Source: Clavibacter michiganensis
Lineage (GTDB): Bacteria > Actinomycetota > Actinomycetes > Actinomycetales > Microbacteriaceae
Assembly (NCBI GenBank): GCA_002150995.1
Contig: MDHJ01000001.1
Coordinates: forward strand, 3,038,001 to 3,102,000
Reading direction: 5' to 3'
Length of the DNA: 64,000 bases
Below are positions 25,757 through 35,612 of the stretch, piece by piece. A program made the position numbers and the translations under genes. The notes under the pieces are model-generated. The model was given only the letters and a program-made list of their open reading frames with translations, did no database searches and was not told the origin of the DNA. The first letter of the stretch is position 1. Every line of letters begins with the position of its first letter.

Positions 25757-26431
25757 TCAGTACAGGAGGAAGGACTTCGGCTCGGCGCTCTCGACGCCCG
25801 CGACCTCGACCGAGAGCGTGTAGGTCGCGCCGCCCGCGGGCACGGCCGGGCGCTCCGCCTCCTGGCACGTGGTGGTGGACGAGCGCTGGCGCGACCACTC
25901 GAACGGCGAGGACGTCTGCGGCGTACGCGCTGCGAGCTCCACCTCGGCGTCCTCGGCGCCCGTCTGGCAGTCGGTCGACCGCCAGTAGACGTCGGATCCG
26001 CTGGAGACGGTGAACACCTGCGTGGTGGTCCCGAGGTTCGCCGTGCAGGGCTCCATGCCGGTGTTCGTCACCGTGAACGACAGCTTCGGCAGGACGCCGG
26101 CCGGGTAGGACGCCGCGTCGGTGACGGGCGTGACCGTCAGCTGGCCGACCGCGCAGGAGCCGTCGGCGTTCGTCTCCGTGCCGGCGCTCGCGCTCGGGGT
26201 CGGCGTGGCCGGCGATTCCCCGGCGGAGTCGCCGGAGTCGCCGTCCGGGGCGGCCTCCGCGCTCGGGGTCGCCCCGGGGGCCGCGGTGTCGGCCGAGCCG
26301 CGGCCGAGGTTCGAGACGATGATCACGATGACCGCGATGACGGCCACCACGACGAGCAGCGCGACGAGACGGCGGCGGCGGTACACGGCCGCGGACGGGC
26401 GGCCTCCGGGCGAGGTCGAGGTCGAGGACAT
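25757..26431 (-). CDS. membrane-anchored hypothetical protein, extracellular beta domain
   Basis: A 224-residue protein with a short cytoplasmic N-terminus, one membrane helix (RLVALLVVVAVIAVIVIIVSNL, about residues 21-42), a Pro/Ser/Ala/Asp-rich linker (about 45-90) and an extracellular domain with five cysteines that could pair. The domain resembles a small beta sandwich of the type found in actinobacterial cell-surface proteins (PAGVLPKLSFTVTNTGMEPC). No specific family is recognised. Confidence 0.75.
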   Translation of the reverse strand: MSSTSTSPGGRPSAAVYRRRRLVALLVVVAVIAVIVIIVSNLGRGSADTAAPGATPSAEAAPDGDSGDSAGESPATPTPSASAGTETNADGSCAVGQLTVTPVTDAASYPAGVLPKLSFTVTNTGMEPCTANLGTTTQVFTVSSGSDVYWRSTDCQTGAEDAEVELAARTPQTSSPFEWSRQRSSTTTCQEAERPAVPAGGATYTLSVEVAGVESAEPKSFLLY

Positions 26432-26531
26432 GACGCCAGGGTACGGTCGCGCGCCCGCGCGGCCGGGTCGGCGCGCCCGCCGCTCGCGTGCCTCCGGGCT
26501 CCGGGCCTTCCTGGGCCCTGCGGGGGACGGG

Positions 26532-27074
26532 TCAGAGCGCCTTGAGCATGCGCGTGTTGCCGAGGGTGTTCGGCTTCACGCGGGAGAGGTCGAGGAACTC
26601 GGCGATGCCCTCGTCGTGCGAGCGGAGCATCTCGTAGTAGATCTCCTGCGCGATGATCGACTCCGCGACCTCGTGGTAGCCGTGCCGGGTGAAGAACCCC
26701 ACCTCGAAGGTCAGGCAGAACAGGCGGCTGAGGCCGAGCTCGCGGGCATCGTCCTCGAGGCGCTCGAGCAGCGCGTGGCCGACGCCGGTGCCGCGCGTCT
26801 GCGGCGCGGCGGCCAGGGTGCGGATCTCGCCGAGGTCCTCCCACATGACGTGCAGCGCGCCGCAGCCGACGACCTCGCCGGACGCATCGACCGCGACCCG
26901 GAACTCCTGCACGTTCTCGTAGAGCACCACGAGGTCCTTGCCGAGGAGGATGCCCTCCATCACGAGCGGCTCGACGAGCTGCTGGATCCGGGGCACGTCG
27001 CCCGTGCGCGCACGTCGCACGCGGATGCCCCCCGTGGGCTCCGCGGACTCGACGACGACTGGCTCTGCGCTCAC
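26532..27074 (-). CDS. argA: amino-acid N-acetyltransferase (ArgA, Rv2747 type)
   Basis: GNAT-fold enzyme of 180 residues acetylating glutamate at the first step of arginine synthesis. Evidence is the single-domain actinobacterial form: VRRARTGDVPRIQQLVEPLV at the N-terminus, acetyl-CoA loop PQTRGTGVGHALLERLEDDA and the family-specific CLTFEVGFFTRHGYHEV and KPNTLGNTRMLKAL. It lacks the kinase-like domain of E. coli ArgA, as expected for this type. Confidence 0.88.
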   Translation of the reverse strand: MSAEPVVVESAEPTGGIRVRRARTGDVPRIQQLVEPLVMEGILLGKDLVVLYENVQEFRVAVDASGEVVGCGALHVMWEDLGEIRTLAAAPQTRGTGVGHALLERLEDDARELGLSRLFCLTFEVGFFTRHGYHEVAESIIAQEIYYEMLRSHDEGIAEFLDLSRVKPNTLGNTRMLKAL

Positions 27075-27125
27075 GATGACGACCCTCTCGGACCGCGGCT
27101 CGGCGGCGCGGATCCGGGGTCCAGC

Positions 27126-27413
27126 CTATCGACGGGCGGTTCCCGCGTCCGGGGCGGGCGGCTCGGCGTCGCGGCCGCGGCCGCTGTCGCTGTCGCTGCT
27201 GCTGTCGTCGCCGGGGTCGAGCCGCGCGATCATCCGCGGCGCGATCCAGACGATCGCCACCACGCCCACCACCGCGCGCAGCCCGGCGAAAACGAGCACC
27301 CACCAGCCGACGCCGTCGCCGCCGACCAGCAGCGCGATGCCGACGACCACGAGCGCCGCGTCCGCGACGAACGGCACGCGCAGCCAGAACAGGAGGCGGC
27401 GGACGGGATCCAC
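27126..27413 (-). CDS. hypothetical membrane protein, 95 aa
   Basis: Small protein with two hydrophobic helices (VADAALVVVGIALLVGGDGVGWWVLVFAGLRAVVGVVAIVWIA) and a Ser/Asp-rich acidic tail. GTG start is one base after the histidine kinase stop, so it belongs to the same transcription unit. Function unknown; it could be an accessory to the kinase. Confidence 0.65.
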   Translation of the reverse strand: MDPVRRLLFWLRVPFVADAALVVVGIALLVGGDGVGWWVLVFAGLRAVVGVVAIVWIAPRMIARLDPGDDSSSDSDSGRGRDAEPPAPDAGTARR

Positions 27414-27414
27414 G

Positions 27415-29078
27415 TCAGCCCGCCGCGGTCGGGCCCGGCCGACCCGTCACGGGCGCACCGGTCGGCGGCGCCCAGGAGGCGACGCCGGGGCCCGACGCGT
27501 CGCGCGCCGGCGCCGCCCGGCGCTCGAGCGGCAGCCGCACGCCGAAGACGGTGCGGCCGGGCTCCGACTCGACCCACAGCGCACCGTGGTGCGCGGCCAC
27601 GATCGCCTGCGCGATGGCGAGGCCGAGTCCCGTGCCGCCCGTGGCGCGGGCCCGGGATCCGTCGCCGCGCACGAAGCGCTCGAACAGGTTCTCCTGCAGG
27701 GCCGGGGGATGCCGGGGCCGTCGTCGGTCACGCGGATGACGGCATGCGCATCCGGACCGCGGCCCTCGACCGCGAGCGACGCGACGACGCGCGTGCCGGA
27801 CGGCGTGTGGGTGCGGGCGTTCGCGAGCAGGTTGACGACCACCTGCCGGAGCCGGGCGTCGTCGCCGGGCACCGTGACGGGCTCCTCCGGGAGGTCGAGC
27901 CCCCAGTCGTGGTCGGGGCCCGCCGCGCTCGCGTCGCCGACCGTGTCGAGGAGGATCCGGGTGACGTCCACCGGATCCGACTCCAGCTCCCGCCCCTCGT
28001 CGAGGCGGGCGAGCAGGAGGAGATCCTCGACGATCGTGGTCATCCGCACCGACTCCGACTCGATGCGCGACAGCGAGTGCGTCACGTCCTCGGGCAGCTG
28101 GTGCGGTCCCCGACGGGTGAGCTCGGCGTAGCCGCGGATGGAGGCGAGCGGCGTGCGCAGCTCGTGGCTCGCGTCCGAGACGAACCGCCGCACCTTCGCC
28201 TCGCTCGCCTGGCGCGACGACAGCGCCGCGGAGACGCGCCCGAGGAGCCCGTTGAGCGCGGCGCCGACGCGGCCCACCTCGGTGCGCTCGTCGGTGTCGG
28301 ATGCGGGGACGCGGGCCTCGAGGGCGACGTCGCCGCGGTCGAGCTCCAGCGCGGCCACGTGCGTCGCGGTGGCGACGACCCGGTCGAGGGGGCGGAGCGC
28401 GCGCCGCACGATGAGCGCGCCGACGAACGCGGCGAGCGCCAGCGTGATGGCGGCGACCACGGAGATCACGACGATGAGCTGCTCCACCACGTCGTCGGCG
28501 GGCTTGAGCGGCAGGCCGGTCACGATGGTCGCCCCCGTGGAGGAGGTCTCGCCGACCAGGCGGTAGCGGCCGAGCGCACCGCCGAGGTCGACCGTGCGGG
28601 GCACGCCGTCGGTCGCGACGCTCTGCAGCTGCTCGCTCTGCCGGGCGGTGAGCTCCACGGCGCCGGCGCCGCCGGGCTCCCCCTCCGCCGCGCCGCGGTC
28701 GGCGATGTAGCCGCCCGAGACGACGCCGCCGACGATGGTCGCGCTGATCGTCCCGACCTGCTGGCCGAAGGCGCCGAGGCCGCCGGGAGGGGCGCCAGGG
28801 AAGCTGCCGTAGTCGTCCGGATCCCGGTCCACGAAGCTCTGCGAGCGCGACGCCGTGGCACTCAGCTGCTGGTCGACCTGCCGCTCCAGCGAGGCCTGCA
28901 GCGCGAGGATGCTCACCGCGCCGATGATGATGCTCGCGAGCGCCAGGAGGCCCACCACGCTGAGGACCAGCCGGCGGCGCAGGGTCATGCCGTTCGCCGC
29001 GCCGACCAGCCGCGCCTGCAGCGGCGCGGTGCCCTTCAGCCCGCTGCCCTGCAGCACGGTGCCCCGCGGCGCGGTCAC
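27415..29078 (-). pseudogene. two-component sensor histidine kinase, one frameshift
   Basis: Membrane kinase of about 554 residues when repaired. Two membrane helices (LSVVGLLALASIIIGAVSIL and VVISVVAAITLALAAFVGAL) flank an extracellular sensor; then HAMP, HisKA with phospho-His in FVSDASHELRTPLASIRGYAEL, N box NLLANARTHTPSG, and G1 DDGPGIP. Exactly there the frame shifts; G2 GGTGLGLAI continues in another frame. Adding one C in the C-run (GGGGG at 27704-27708 on +) restores GIPPALQENLFERFV. GTG start overlaps the response regulator stop. Confidence 0.85.
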
Positions 29079-29836
29079 TCCGCGGCCTTGAGCATGTAGC
29101 CGCTGCCGCGCACCGTATGGATCATCGGGTTCCGGCCGGCGTCGATCTTGCGGCGCAGGTAGGAGATGTAGATCTCGACCACGCTCGACTTCCCGCCGAA
29201 GTCGTAGCTCCACACCCGGTCGAGGATCTGCAGCTTGCTGAGCACACGGCGCGGGTTCCGCATCAGGTAGCGCAGCAGCTCGAACTCGGTCGCCGTGAGC
29301 TCGACGGGGTCGCCCCCGCGCGCGACCTCGTGGCTGTCCTCGTCGAGGGTGAGGTCGCCCACCCGGATCACCGGGTCGACGCTGTCGCTCACGACGAGCG
29401 TGGAGCGGCGGATGAGGCCGCGGAGCCGCGCGACGACCTCCTCGAGGCTGAACGGCTTCGTGACGTAGTCGTCGCCGCCCGCGGTGAGGCCCGCGAGCCG
29501 GTCGTCGAGGGAGTCCTTCGCGGTGAGGAAGAGCACGGGGATGTCCTGCGCCTCGGCCCGCAGCCGCGACAGCACCTGGAGGCCGTCGAGGTCGGGGAGC
29601 ATGATGTCGAGCACCACGGCGTCCGGCTTGGACTCGCGGGCGGCCGCAAGGGCCTGCTGGCCGTCGGCCGCCGTGCGCACCTGCCACCCCTCGTAGCGGA
29701 GCGCCATCTGCAGCAGGTCGGTGAGGGACGCCTCGTCGTCGACGACGAGCACCCGGATGGGCGACCCGTCGGCACGGGTGAGGCGGGGCTGCGGGGCGGC
29801 GGCGGGCTGGAAGCCGGAGGGCGGTGTCGTGGTCAC
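29075..29836 (-). CDS. OmpR-family response regulator
   Basis: A 253-residue DNA-binding regulator. Receiver starts IRVLVVDDEASLTDLL, phospho-Asp in DAVVLDIMLPDLDG, Lys in DDYVTKPFSLEE; the C-terminal winged helix has LTATEFELLRYLMRNPRRVLSK and VEIYISYLRRKID. This TrcR/PrrA-like layout is typical of Actinobacteria. I choose GTG 29836 because GGAGG lies nine bases upstream; an ATG three codons earlier directly abuts that site. It is coupled with the kinase and faces the ABC exporter genes, which it may control. Confidence 0.9.
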   Translation of the reverse strand: MTTTPPSGFQPAAAPQPRLTRADGSPIRVLVVDDEASLTDLLQMALRYEGWQVRTAADGQQALAAARESKPDAVVLDIMLPDLDGLQVLSRLRAEAQDIPVLFLTAKDSLDDRLAGLTAGGDDYVTKPFSLEEVVARLRGLIRRSTLVVSDSVDPVIRVGDLTLDEDSHEVARGGDPVELTATEFELLRYLMRNPRRVLSKLQILDRVWSYDFGGKSSVVEIYISYLRRKIDAGRNPMIHTVRGSGYMLKAAE

Positions 29837-30025
29837 GAGGACCATCCTCCACAGGATCCTATGAGCCGGCCATGAGGCGCCCATGGAGCGGCCCCGGACC
29901 GCGCCACGGGACCGCCGTGCCCGCTCATGGCGTCCTCATGGCGGAGACGGGTGTCCTCCCAGCCGCAGCTGGGCATGCGCTGGGAGCCCGTGCCTAGCGT
30001 CCGAGGACACCCACCAGGAGGATCC

Positions 30026-31513
30026 ATGTTCGGAACGTATCTCCGGCGCGAGCTCACGCGGCGCCGCAAGCAGACGGTCGTCATCGCCATCGGCATGGCG
30101 CTCGCCATCGCCCTCGCCATCGTCGTCGACGCCGTCTCCGGAGGAGTGCGGGCCGCGCAGTCGCAGGTGCTCTCCTCCGTCTACGGCGTCGGCACCGACA
30201 TCACCGTCACCCAGGCGGCCGCCCCGCCCACGGAGGGCGACGGACCCGGCCAGGACTTCCAGTTCGGCGCGGACGACGGCACCACCTCGGACGGCACCAC
30301 CGACGTGAGCACGGCGCGGCTCGTCGCGGGCCGCGGCACCGCGACCTTCGACGCGTCCGCGGTGGACACGGTGGCCGGGATCGACGGCGTCTCGGCCGCC
30401 GCCGGCACGCTCACCCTGACGAACACGTCCTTCAGCGGGCGGATCCCCGGACAGGCCGGACAGGGGACGGGATCCGGCACGGGCACGGCGCCCGACGCCG
30501 CTCCGGACACGGGGGCGACCCCGCCCACCGGCGGGGCCGACGGCGCCGGCGGCAGCGCGTTCTCCGTCGACTCGTTCAGCGTCACGGGGCTCGATCCCGC
30601 GGCCGACGCCGTCGGCCCGCTCACGGCGACGACCCTCGTCGACGGCCGGACGCTCACCGCCGGTGATGCGGGCGCCGACGTGGTCGTGCTCGACCGGACG
30701 TACGCGACCGGCACCGACCTGGCCGTCGGCGACACGCTCGCCATCGCGGGGACCGACTTCGAGGTGGTCGGCATCGTGGCGCCCGTCGGATCGGACGCCG
30801 AGACCGCATCGAACGCCTACGTCCCGCTCGACGTCGCCCAGACCCTCGCGGGCCTCGACGGGCAGGTCAGCGGAGTGTCGGTGACGGCGGCGTCCTCCAC
30901 CGGCATCCCGGCCGTGAAGGCCGCGATCGAGGCGGCGCTCCCCGACGCGACCGTGAGCACGCAGCAGGACCTCGCGGCCAGCGTCTCCGGCTCCCTCTCC
31001 ACCGCGTCCTCGCTCGTCGAGAGCCTCGGCCGGTGGCTCTCCCTGCTCGTGCTCGCCGCCGCCTTCGGCATCGCGATCCTCCTCACCGTCTCCGGCGTCT
31101 CCCGCCGCACCCGCGAGTTCGGGACGCTCAAGGCGGTCGGCTGGAGCGATCGGCGCATCGTGCGGCAGGTCGCCGGCGAGTCGCTCGTGCAGGGGCTCCT
31201 CGGCGGCGCGCTGGGGGTGATCGTGGGGCTGGCGGCGGTGCTCGTGGTGAACGCCATCGCGCCGACGCTCTCCGCCGGATCCCCGGCCGCCGCGGCGGGT
31301 CCGGGCGGCATGCCCGGCGGCGCGGGAGGCGGCTCCGGCGGCCCTCAGATCGCCGCGGCCACCACCGACGTGGTGCTGCAGGCGCCCGTGACCGTGTCCG
31401 TGATCGTCGTCGCCGTCGGCCTGTCCGTCCTCGGCGGCCTGCTCGCCGGGGCCTTCGGCGGGTGGCGCGCGGCCCGGCTGCGTCCGGCCGAGGCGCTCCG
31501 CTCCCTCGCCTGA
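30026..31513 (+). CDS. ABC transporter permease, MacB/FtsX type
   Basis: A 495-residue permease. One N-terminal helix (TVVIAIGMALAIALAIVVDA), a long extracellular MacB-PCD-like domain (about residues 45-330) with a Gly/Thr/Pro-rich insert near 150-180, then three helices of the FtsX domain near 345-380, 395-435 and 455-485. Such exporters remove peptides or envelope stressors mechanically. ATG follows AGGAGGATCC. The matching ATPase is 39 bases downstream. Confidence 0.9.
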   Translation: MFGTYLRRELTRRRKQTVVIAIGMALAIALAIVVDAVSGGVRAAQSQVLSSVYGVGTDITVTQAAAPPTEGDGPGQDFQFGADDGTTSDGTTDVSTARLVAGRGTATFDASAVDTVAGIDGVSAAAGTLTLTNTSFSGRIPGQAGQGTGSGTGTAPDAAPDTGATPPTGGADGAGGSAFSVDSFSVTGLDPAADAVGPLTATTLVDGRTLTAGDAGADVVVLDRTYATGTDLAVGDTLAIAGTDFEVVGIVAPVGSDAETASNAYVPLDVAQTLAGLDGQVSGVSVTAASSTGIPAVKAAIEAALPDATVSTQQDLAASVSGSLSTASSLVESLGRWLSLLVLAAAFGIAILLTVSGVSRRTREFGTLKAVGWSDRRIVRQVAGESLVQGLLGGALGVIVGLAAVLVVNAIAPTLSAGSPAAAAGPGGMPGGAGGGSGGPQIAAATTDVVLQAPVTVSVIVVAVGLSVLGGLLAGAFGGWRAARLRPAEALRSLA

Positions 31514-31552
31514 TCCCCCATCCCCGCTCCACGAACCGGAAGGACCACCAAC

Positions 31553-32245
31553 ATGTACGCGCTCCACGACGTCCGCAAGACCTACCGCCAGGGCTCGACC
31601 ACCATCACCGCGCTCGACGGCGTCACGCTCGAGATCCCCGCCGGTCAGCTCGTCGCCATCCAGGGGCCGACCGGGGGCGGCAAGTCCACGCTGCTGCAGA
31701 TGCTCGGCGCGCTCGACCGGCCCACCTCCGGCACCGTGACCCTCGGCATCGACGAGCTCTCCACCGCGGGCGACCGCCGCCTGGCGGAGGTCCGGGCCAC
31801 GCAGATCGGGTTCGTGTTCCAGGGCTTCAACCTGATCCCGACCCTCAGCGCACGCGAGAACGTCGAGACCGCGCTGGAGCCGATGCGCCTCACGGCACCG
31901 GAGCGCCGCGCCCGCGCCGCCGCCTCGCTCGAGCTCGTGGGGCTCGCCGAGCGCGCGGACCACCTGCCGTCGCAGCTCTCGGGCGGCCAGCAGCAGCGCG
32001 TCGCGATCGCCCGCGCACTGGTGAAGGAGCCGACCGTGCTCCTCGCCGACGAGCCCACGGGCAACCTCGACGAGGAGACGCGCGACGAGATCATGGGCCT
32101 GCTCGAGGGGCTCTGGCGCGACCGCGGGCTCACGCTGGTGCTCGTGACGCACGACTCGGCGGTGGCCCGGCGCGCGGAGCGCCGGCTGCACATCGCGCAC
32201 GGCCGCGTCACCGAGGTGCAGGCGGCGTCGCTCCTGTCGCGCTGA
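31553..32245 (+). CDS. ABC transporter ATP-binding protein, MacB/LolD type
   Basis: A 230-residue ATPase partner of the upstream permease. Walker [11 protein letters not shown]-loop [18 protein letters not shown], signature LSGGQQQR, Walker [16 protein letters not shown] and H-loop VTHDS. The second serine of the usual GPSGSGKST is glycine here, which still fits the P-loop. It forms a two-gene exporter beside the two-component system. Confidence 0.92.
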   Translation: MYALHDVRKTYRQGSTTITALDGVTLEIPAGQLVAIQGPTGGGKSTLLQMLGALDRPTSGTVTLGIDELSTAGDRRLAEVRATQIGFVFQGFNLIPTLSARENVETALEPMRLTAPERRARAAASLELVGLAERADHLPSQLSGGQQQRVAIARALVKEPTVLLADEPTGNLDEETRDEIMGLLEGLWRDRGLTLVLVTHDSAVARRAERRLHIAHGRVTEVQAASLLSR

Positions 32246-32271
32246 TCCGCCGCGTGCCGCCTGGACGACGT

Positions 32272-32300
32272 CGGGCCCGGCGCGTGATGCGCCGGGCCCG
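32272..32300. terminator. bidirectional hairpin terminator
   Basis: Perfect 12-bp GC stem CGGGCCCGGCGC / GCGCCGGGCCCG with GTGAT loop, between the convergent ABC ATPase and TerC genes. Confidence 0.65.
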
Positions 32301-32323
32301 TGGTCGTGCGGAGGTGCCGAGGG

Positions 32324-33352
32324 CTAGTGCTTGTCCTCCGTGGCGCGGGTGACGGGCTCGCCCTCGACCTTCGTGCGGTCGCCCTTCTGCTTGTCGCCGC
32401 GGGTCTTCGCGAGGCTGGCGACCGTGGCGACCGTGATGGTCGCGCCGATGAAGAGCAGCGAGAACCAGATCGGGATCTCGGGCGCCCACAGCATCGGCTC
32501 GCCGCCGTTGATGAAGGGCAGCTCGTTGACGTGCATCGCGTGCAGCACCAGCTTGAGGCCGATGAACGCGAGGATGACCGCGAGGCCCTGCGACAGGTAC
32601 ACCAGGCGCTCGAGCAGGCCGCCGATGAGGAAGTACAGCTGGCGGAGGCCCATGAGCGCGAAGGCGTTCGCGGTGAACACGATGTACGCCTCGTTCGTGA
32701 GGCCGTAGATGGCGGGGATCGAGTCGAGCGCGAACACCAGGTCGACGAAGCCGATCGCGATGACGCAGAGCAGCAGCGGGGTGACGAAGCGCTTGCCGTC
32801 GATCTTCGTGGTGAAGCGGTCGCCGACGAACTCGTCGTGCACCGGCAGGATGCGCCGGGCGACGCGCACGAACATGTTGTCCGCCGCGTTGCCGCCGTGG
32901 TCGCCCTTCAGCTGCTGGTACGCGAGCACGAACAGGAGCGCGCCGAAGATGTAGAAGACCCAGGAGAAGTTCTCGATGAGCGCGGCACCCAGCGCGATGA
33001 AGCCGGCGCGCATGATGAGCGCGATGACGATGCCGATCATCAGCACCTTCTGCTGGTACTTCCGGGGCACGGCGAACCCGGTCATGATCAGCAGGAACAC
33101 GAAGAGGTTGTCGATCGACAGGGCCTTCTCGGTGAGGTACCCGGCGAAGTACTCGCCGCCGTAGCCCCACCCGCTCGTGAAGCCGATGCCGACGCCGAAG
33201 ATCAGCGCGAGGCCGATGTAGAACGCCGACCAGCGGGCGGACTCGCCGATGGTGGGCTCGTGCGGCTTGCGCACGTGGGTGAAGAACTCGTAGACGAAGA
33301 ACGCGATGGTGACCGCGATCGTGATGAGCCAGGTGGTCGTGGTGATGTTCAC
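32324..33352 (-). CDS. TerC family integral membrane protein
   Basis: A 342-residue protein with about nine membrane helices (PF03741). Family acid-rich helices are visible: [17 protein letters not shown] and [18 protein letters not shown], whose Asp/Asn residues may bind metal. TerC-family proteins are linked to tellurite resistance or to metalating exported Mn enzymes. The C-terminus is a charged cytoplasmic tail. It is monocistronic. Confidence 0.92.
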   Translation of the reverse strand: MNITTTTWLITIAVTIAFFVYEFFTHVRKPHEPTIGESARWSAFYIGLALIFGVGIGFTSGWGYGGEYFAGYLTEKALSIDNLFVFLLIMTGFAVPRKYQQKVLMIGIVIALIMRAGFIALGAALIENFSWVFYIFGALLFVLAYQQLKGDHGGNAADNMFVRVARRILPVHDEFVGDRFTTKIDGKRFVTPLLLCVIAIGFVDLVFALDSIPAIYGLTNEAYIVFTANAFALMGLRQLYFLIGGLLERLVYLSQGLAVILAFIGLKLVLHAMHVNELPFINGGEPMLWAPEIPIWFSLLFIGATITVATVASLAKTRGDKQKGDRTKVEGEPVTRATEDKH

Positions 33353-33499
33353 GGGGGTCTCCGGGATGAGGCCGACGGGATATCGGGACGGCGGGTGGCG
33401 CGAGGAAGCCCCATGATCCCATGCGGGTGGACCCTCAACCCGGGGAAATGCCTGCGCCTACGCTCGACGGCTCCTGCGCACCGGCGCGCCCGGCACCCG

Positions 33500-34438
33500 T
33501 CAGGTCAGGCTGGGGGCCTCGAACGGGTATGCCACGTACGCGAACCGGCGCGAGTCCGGTGCCCAGCTCGTGACGTTGAGGGTGCCCTGACCACCCGGGA
33601 ACGCCGCGATGTCGCGCGTGCGGTGGCTCTGCCGGTCGATGAGGCGGAGGATCACGTCGCGGTCGGCGGGATGCCCGAGCGTGCCCGGCGGGAAGCTCAC
33701 GTAGACGATGTGCTCGCCGTCCGGCGACGGGTGGGGGAACCAGTTGACGCGCTCGTCGGAGGTGAACCGGTGCGCGTCGGTGCCGTCGATGCGCATCGTG
33801 AACAGCTGGGCGTGGCCCGGCAGGTCGGAACCGCGCTCGGAGTTGTAGTACAGCCACTCGCCGTCGGGCGAGAACTCGGCGCCGTCGTCGGGGAACCCGT
33901 CGTCGGTGAGCTGCGTGGTGGGGCCTCCGTCGACGGGCACCAGGTGGATGTTCGTGGTCCACTCGCCGCGGGCGTCGACCTGGCCGCCGATGACGCTGAG
34001 CACGGTGCCGTCGGGCGAGACGCCGTGCAGGTAGTTCTTGAAGCCGAGGGCCGGATCACGGTCCGCCGTGATGCGCCGACCCGCGCCTCCCGCGCCGCCG
34101 TTCCACGGGACGTCGTAGAGGTGGCCGTCGCGCCCGGAGACGTAGACGTGCTCGCCGTCGGGCGAGATGACGTGGTCGTTGTTGATGGGCGGGACGCCGC
34201 CGAGGTCGACCGCCTGGAAGTCGACCGCGGGCTCGGGAAGGTCCGGATCCGGCTCCTCGGCCGCGGGCGCCGGCAGCCGCCAGAGGCCGCCCTCCGCGTT
34301 GACGACGAGCCACCGCCCGTCCGGCGTCCAGTTGGGCGCCTCGATGTGCAGCACGGCCGACTCGGCGACCATGCGCTCGGCGCCGGTCTCCACGTCGACG
34401 ACGAGGAGACGGGCCAGCTGGCCGTCGCGGAGCGTCAC
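33500..34438 (-). CDS. TolB-like WD40/PD40 beta-propeller protein
   Basis: A 312-residue cytoplasmic protein made of repeated PD40 blades: ISPDGEHVYVSGRDG, VSPDGTVLSVIGG, FSPDGEWLYYNSERGSD and PSPDGEHIVYVSFPPG. It lacks a signal peptide. The GTG start overlaps the stop of the sugar isomerase gene by four bases, and the pair is coupled. Similar proteins are encoded in carbohydrate operons of Actinobacteria and may be oligogalacturonate lyase-like or regulatory; no catalytic signature is clear. Confidence 0.82.
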   Translation of the reverse strand: MTLRDGQLARLLVVDVETGAERMVAESAVLHIEAPNWTPDGRWLVVNAEGGLWRLPAPAAEEPDPDLPEPAVDFQAVDLGGVPPINNDHVISPDGEHVYVSGRDGHLYDVPWNGGAGGAGRRITADRDPALGFKNYLHGVSPDGTVLSVIGGQVDARGEWTTNIHLVPVDGGPTTQLTDDGFPDDGAEFSPDGEWLYYNSERGSDLPGHAQLFTMRIDGTDAHRFTSDERVNWFPHPSPDGEHIVYVSFPPGTLGHPADRDVILRLIDRQSHRTRDIAAFPGGQGTLNVTSWAPDSRRFAYVAYPFEAPSLT

Positions 34439-35511
34439 GCGGCCGATCCGGTGCCGTCGGGCCGCCCGGCCGCCGTGCCCGCCGTGCCCTCCGCGTCGTC
34501 GCGGTTCGCGGCGAACGCGGAGTCGAAGAGGCTGTCGGGCGTCGGCCAGAGGAGGGAGCGGACCTTCGCGAGGGCGTCGGGGGCTCCGTGCAGTCGGTCC
34601 ATCCCCGCATCCTCCCACTCGACCGAGATGGGACCGTCGTAGCCGATGCTGCGCAGCGCCCGGAACGCGCGCTCGAAGGGCACGTCTCCGTGGCCGACCG
34701 AGACGAAGTCCCACCCGCGCCGGGGGTTCCCCCAGCTGAGGTGCGATCCCAGCCGGCCGCCCCGGCCGTCGGTGGTGACGCGGGTGTCCTTCGCGTGCAC
34801 GTGGTAGATGCGGTCGGCGAAGTCGAGGAGGAAGCCCACGGGGTCGATGCCCTGCCACATCATGTGGCTCGGGTCCCAGTTGAGGCCGAAGCCCGGCCGG
34901 TGGCCGATGGCCTCGAGCGTGCGCCGGGTGGTCCAGTAGTCGTACGCGATCTCGCTCGGATGCACCTCGAGGGCGTACCGCACGCTCTCGTCGTCGAACA
35001 CGTCGATGATCGGGTTCCAGCGGTCGGCGAAGTCCTGGTAGCCGGCGTCGATCACCGACTCCGGCACGGGCGGGAACATCGCGACGTACGGCCAGATGCG
35101 GGACCCGGTGAAGCCGGTGACGCGCGTGACCCCGAGGCCGGCGGCTGCCTTCGCGGTGAGCTTCAGCTCCTCGGCGGCACGCTGCCGGACGCCCTCGGCC
35201 TCGCCGTCGCCCCACACCTTCGAGCGGAGGATGCCCTGGTGCCGGAAGTCGATGGGGTCGTCGCAGACGGCCTGGCCGGTGAGGTGCTGCGACAGCGCGT
35301 GCACCTGCAGTCCGTGGCGCTCGAGGATCTCGCGGCGCCCGCGGAGGTAGGCCGGGTCCTCGGCGGCCCGCCACACGTCGAGGTGCTCGGCGGAGCAGGC
35401 GATCTCGAGGGCGTCGAAGCCCCAGCCGCTCGCCAGACGGGCGACCTCCTCCAGCGGCAGGTCGGCCCACTGGCCGGTGAACAGCGCTACGGGGGTGGTG
35501 ATCTGGGGCAT
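34435..35511 (-). CDS. sugar phosphate isomerase/epimerase (AP endonuclease 2 family)
   Basis: TIM-barrel enzyme of 358 residues (PF01261) related to xylose isomerase and IolE. Metal-binding positions appear as LEVHPSEIAYDYW (Glu), GLNWDPSHMMWQ (Asp/His), YHVHAKDT (His/Asp) and SVEWEDAGMDR (Glu). Start MPQITTPVALFTGQWADLP follows a GGGAGCC motif. Substrate unknown; coupled with the propeller protein, so it probably belongs to catabolism of a sugar or uronate. Confidence 0.88.
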   Translation of the reverse strand: MPQITTPVALFTGQWADLPLEEVARLASGWGFDALEIACSAEHLDVWRAAEDPAYLRGRREILERHGLQVHALSQHLTGQAVCDDPIDFRHQGILRSKVWGDGEAEGVRQRAAEELKLTAKAAAGLGVTRVTGFTGSRIWPYVAMFPPVPESVIDAGYQDFADRWNPIIDVFDDESVRYALEVHPSEIAYDYWTTRRTLEAIGHRPGFGLNWDPSHMMWQGIDPVGFLLDFADRIYHVHAKDTRVTTDGRGGRLGSHLSWGNPRRGWDFVSVGHGDVPFERAFRALRSIGYDGPISVEWEDAGMDRLHGAPDALAKVRSLLWPTPDSLFDSAFAANRDDAEGTAGTAAGRPDGTGSAA

Positions 35512-35612
35512 GGCTCCCTCTCGTCGGCGGTGACGGTGGCGGTGACGCGGATCCGGTGACGGCACGTGGGATCCACGGTACACACCGGGCCGCGCGTCGC
35601 CACGGGTCGGGC

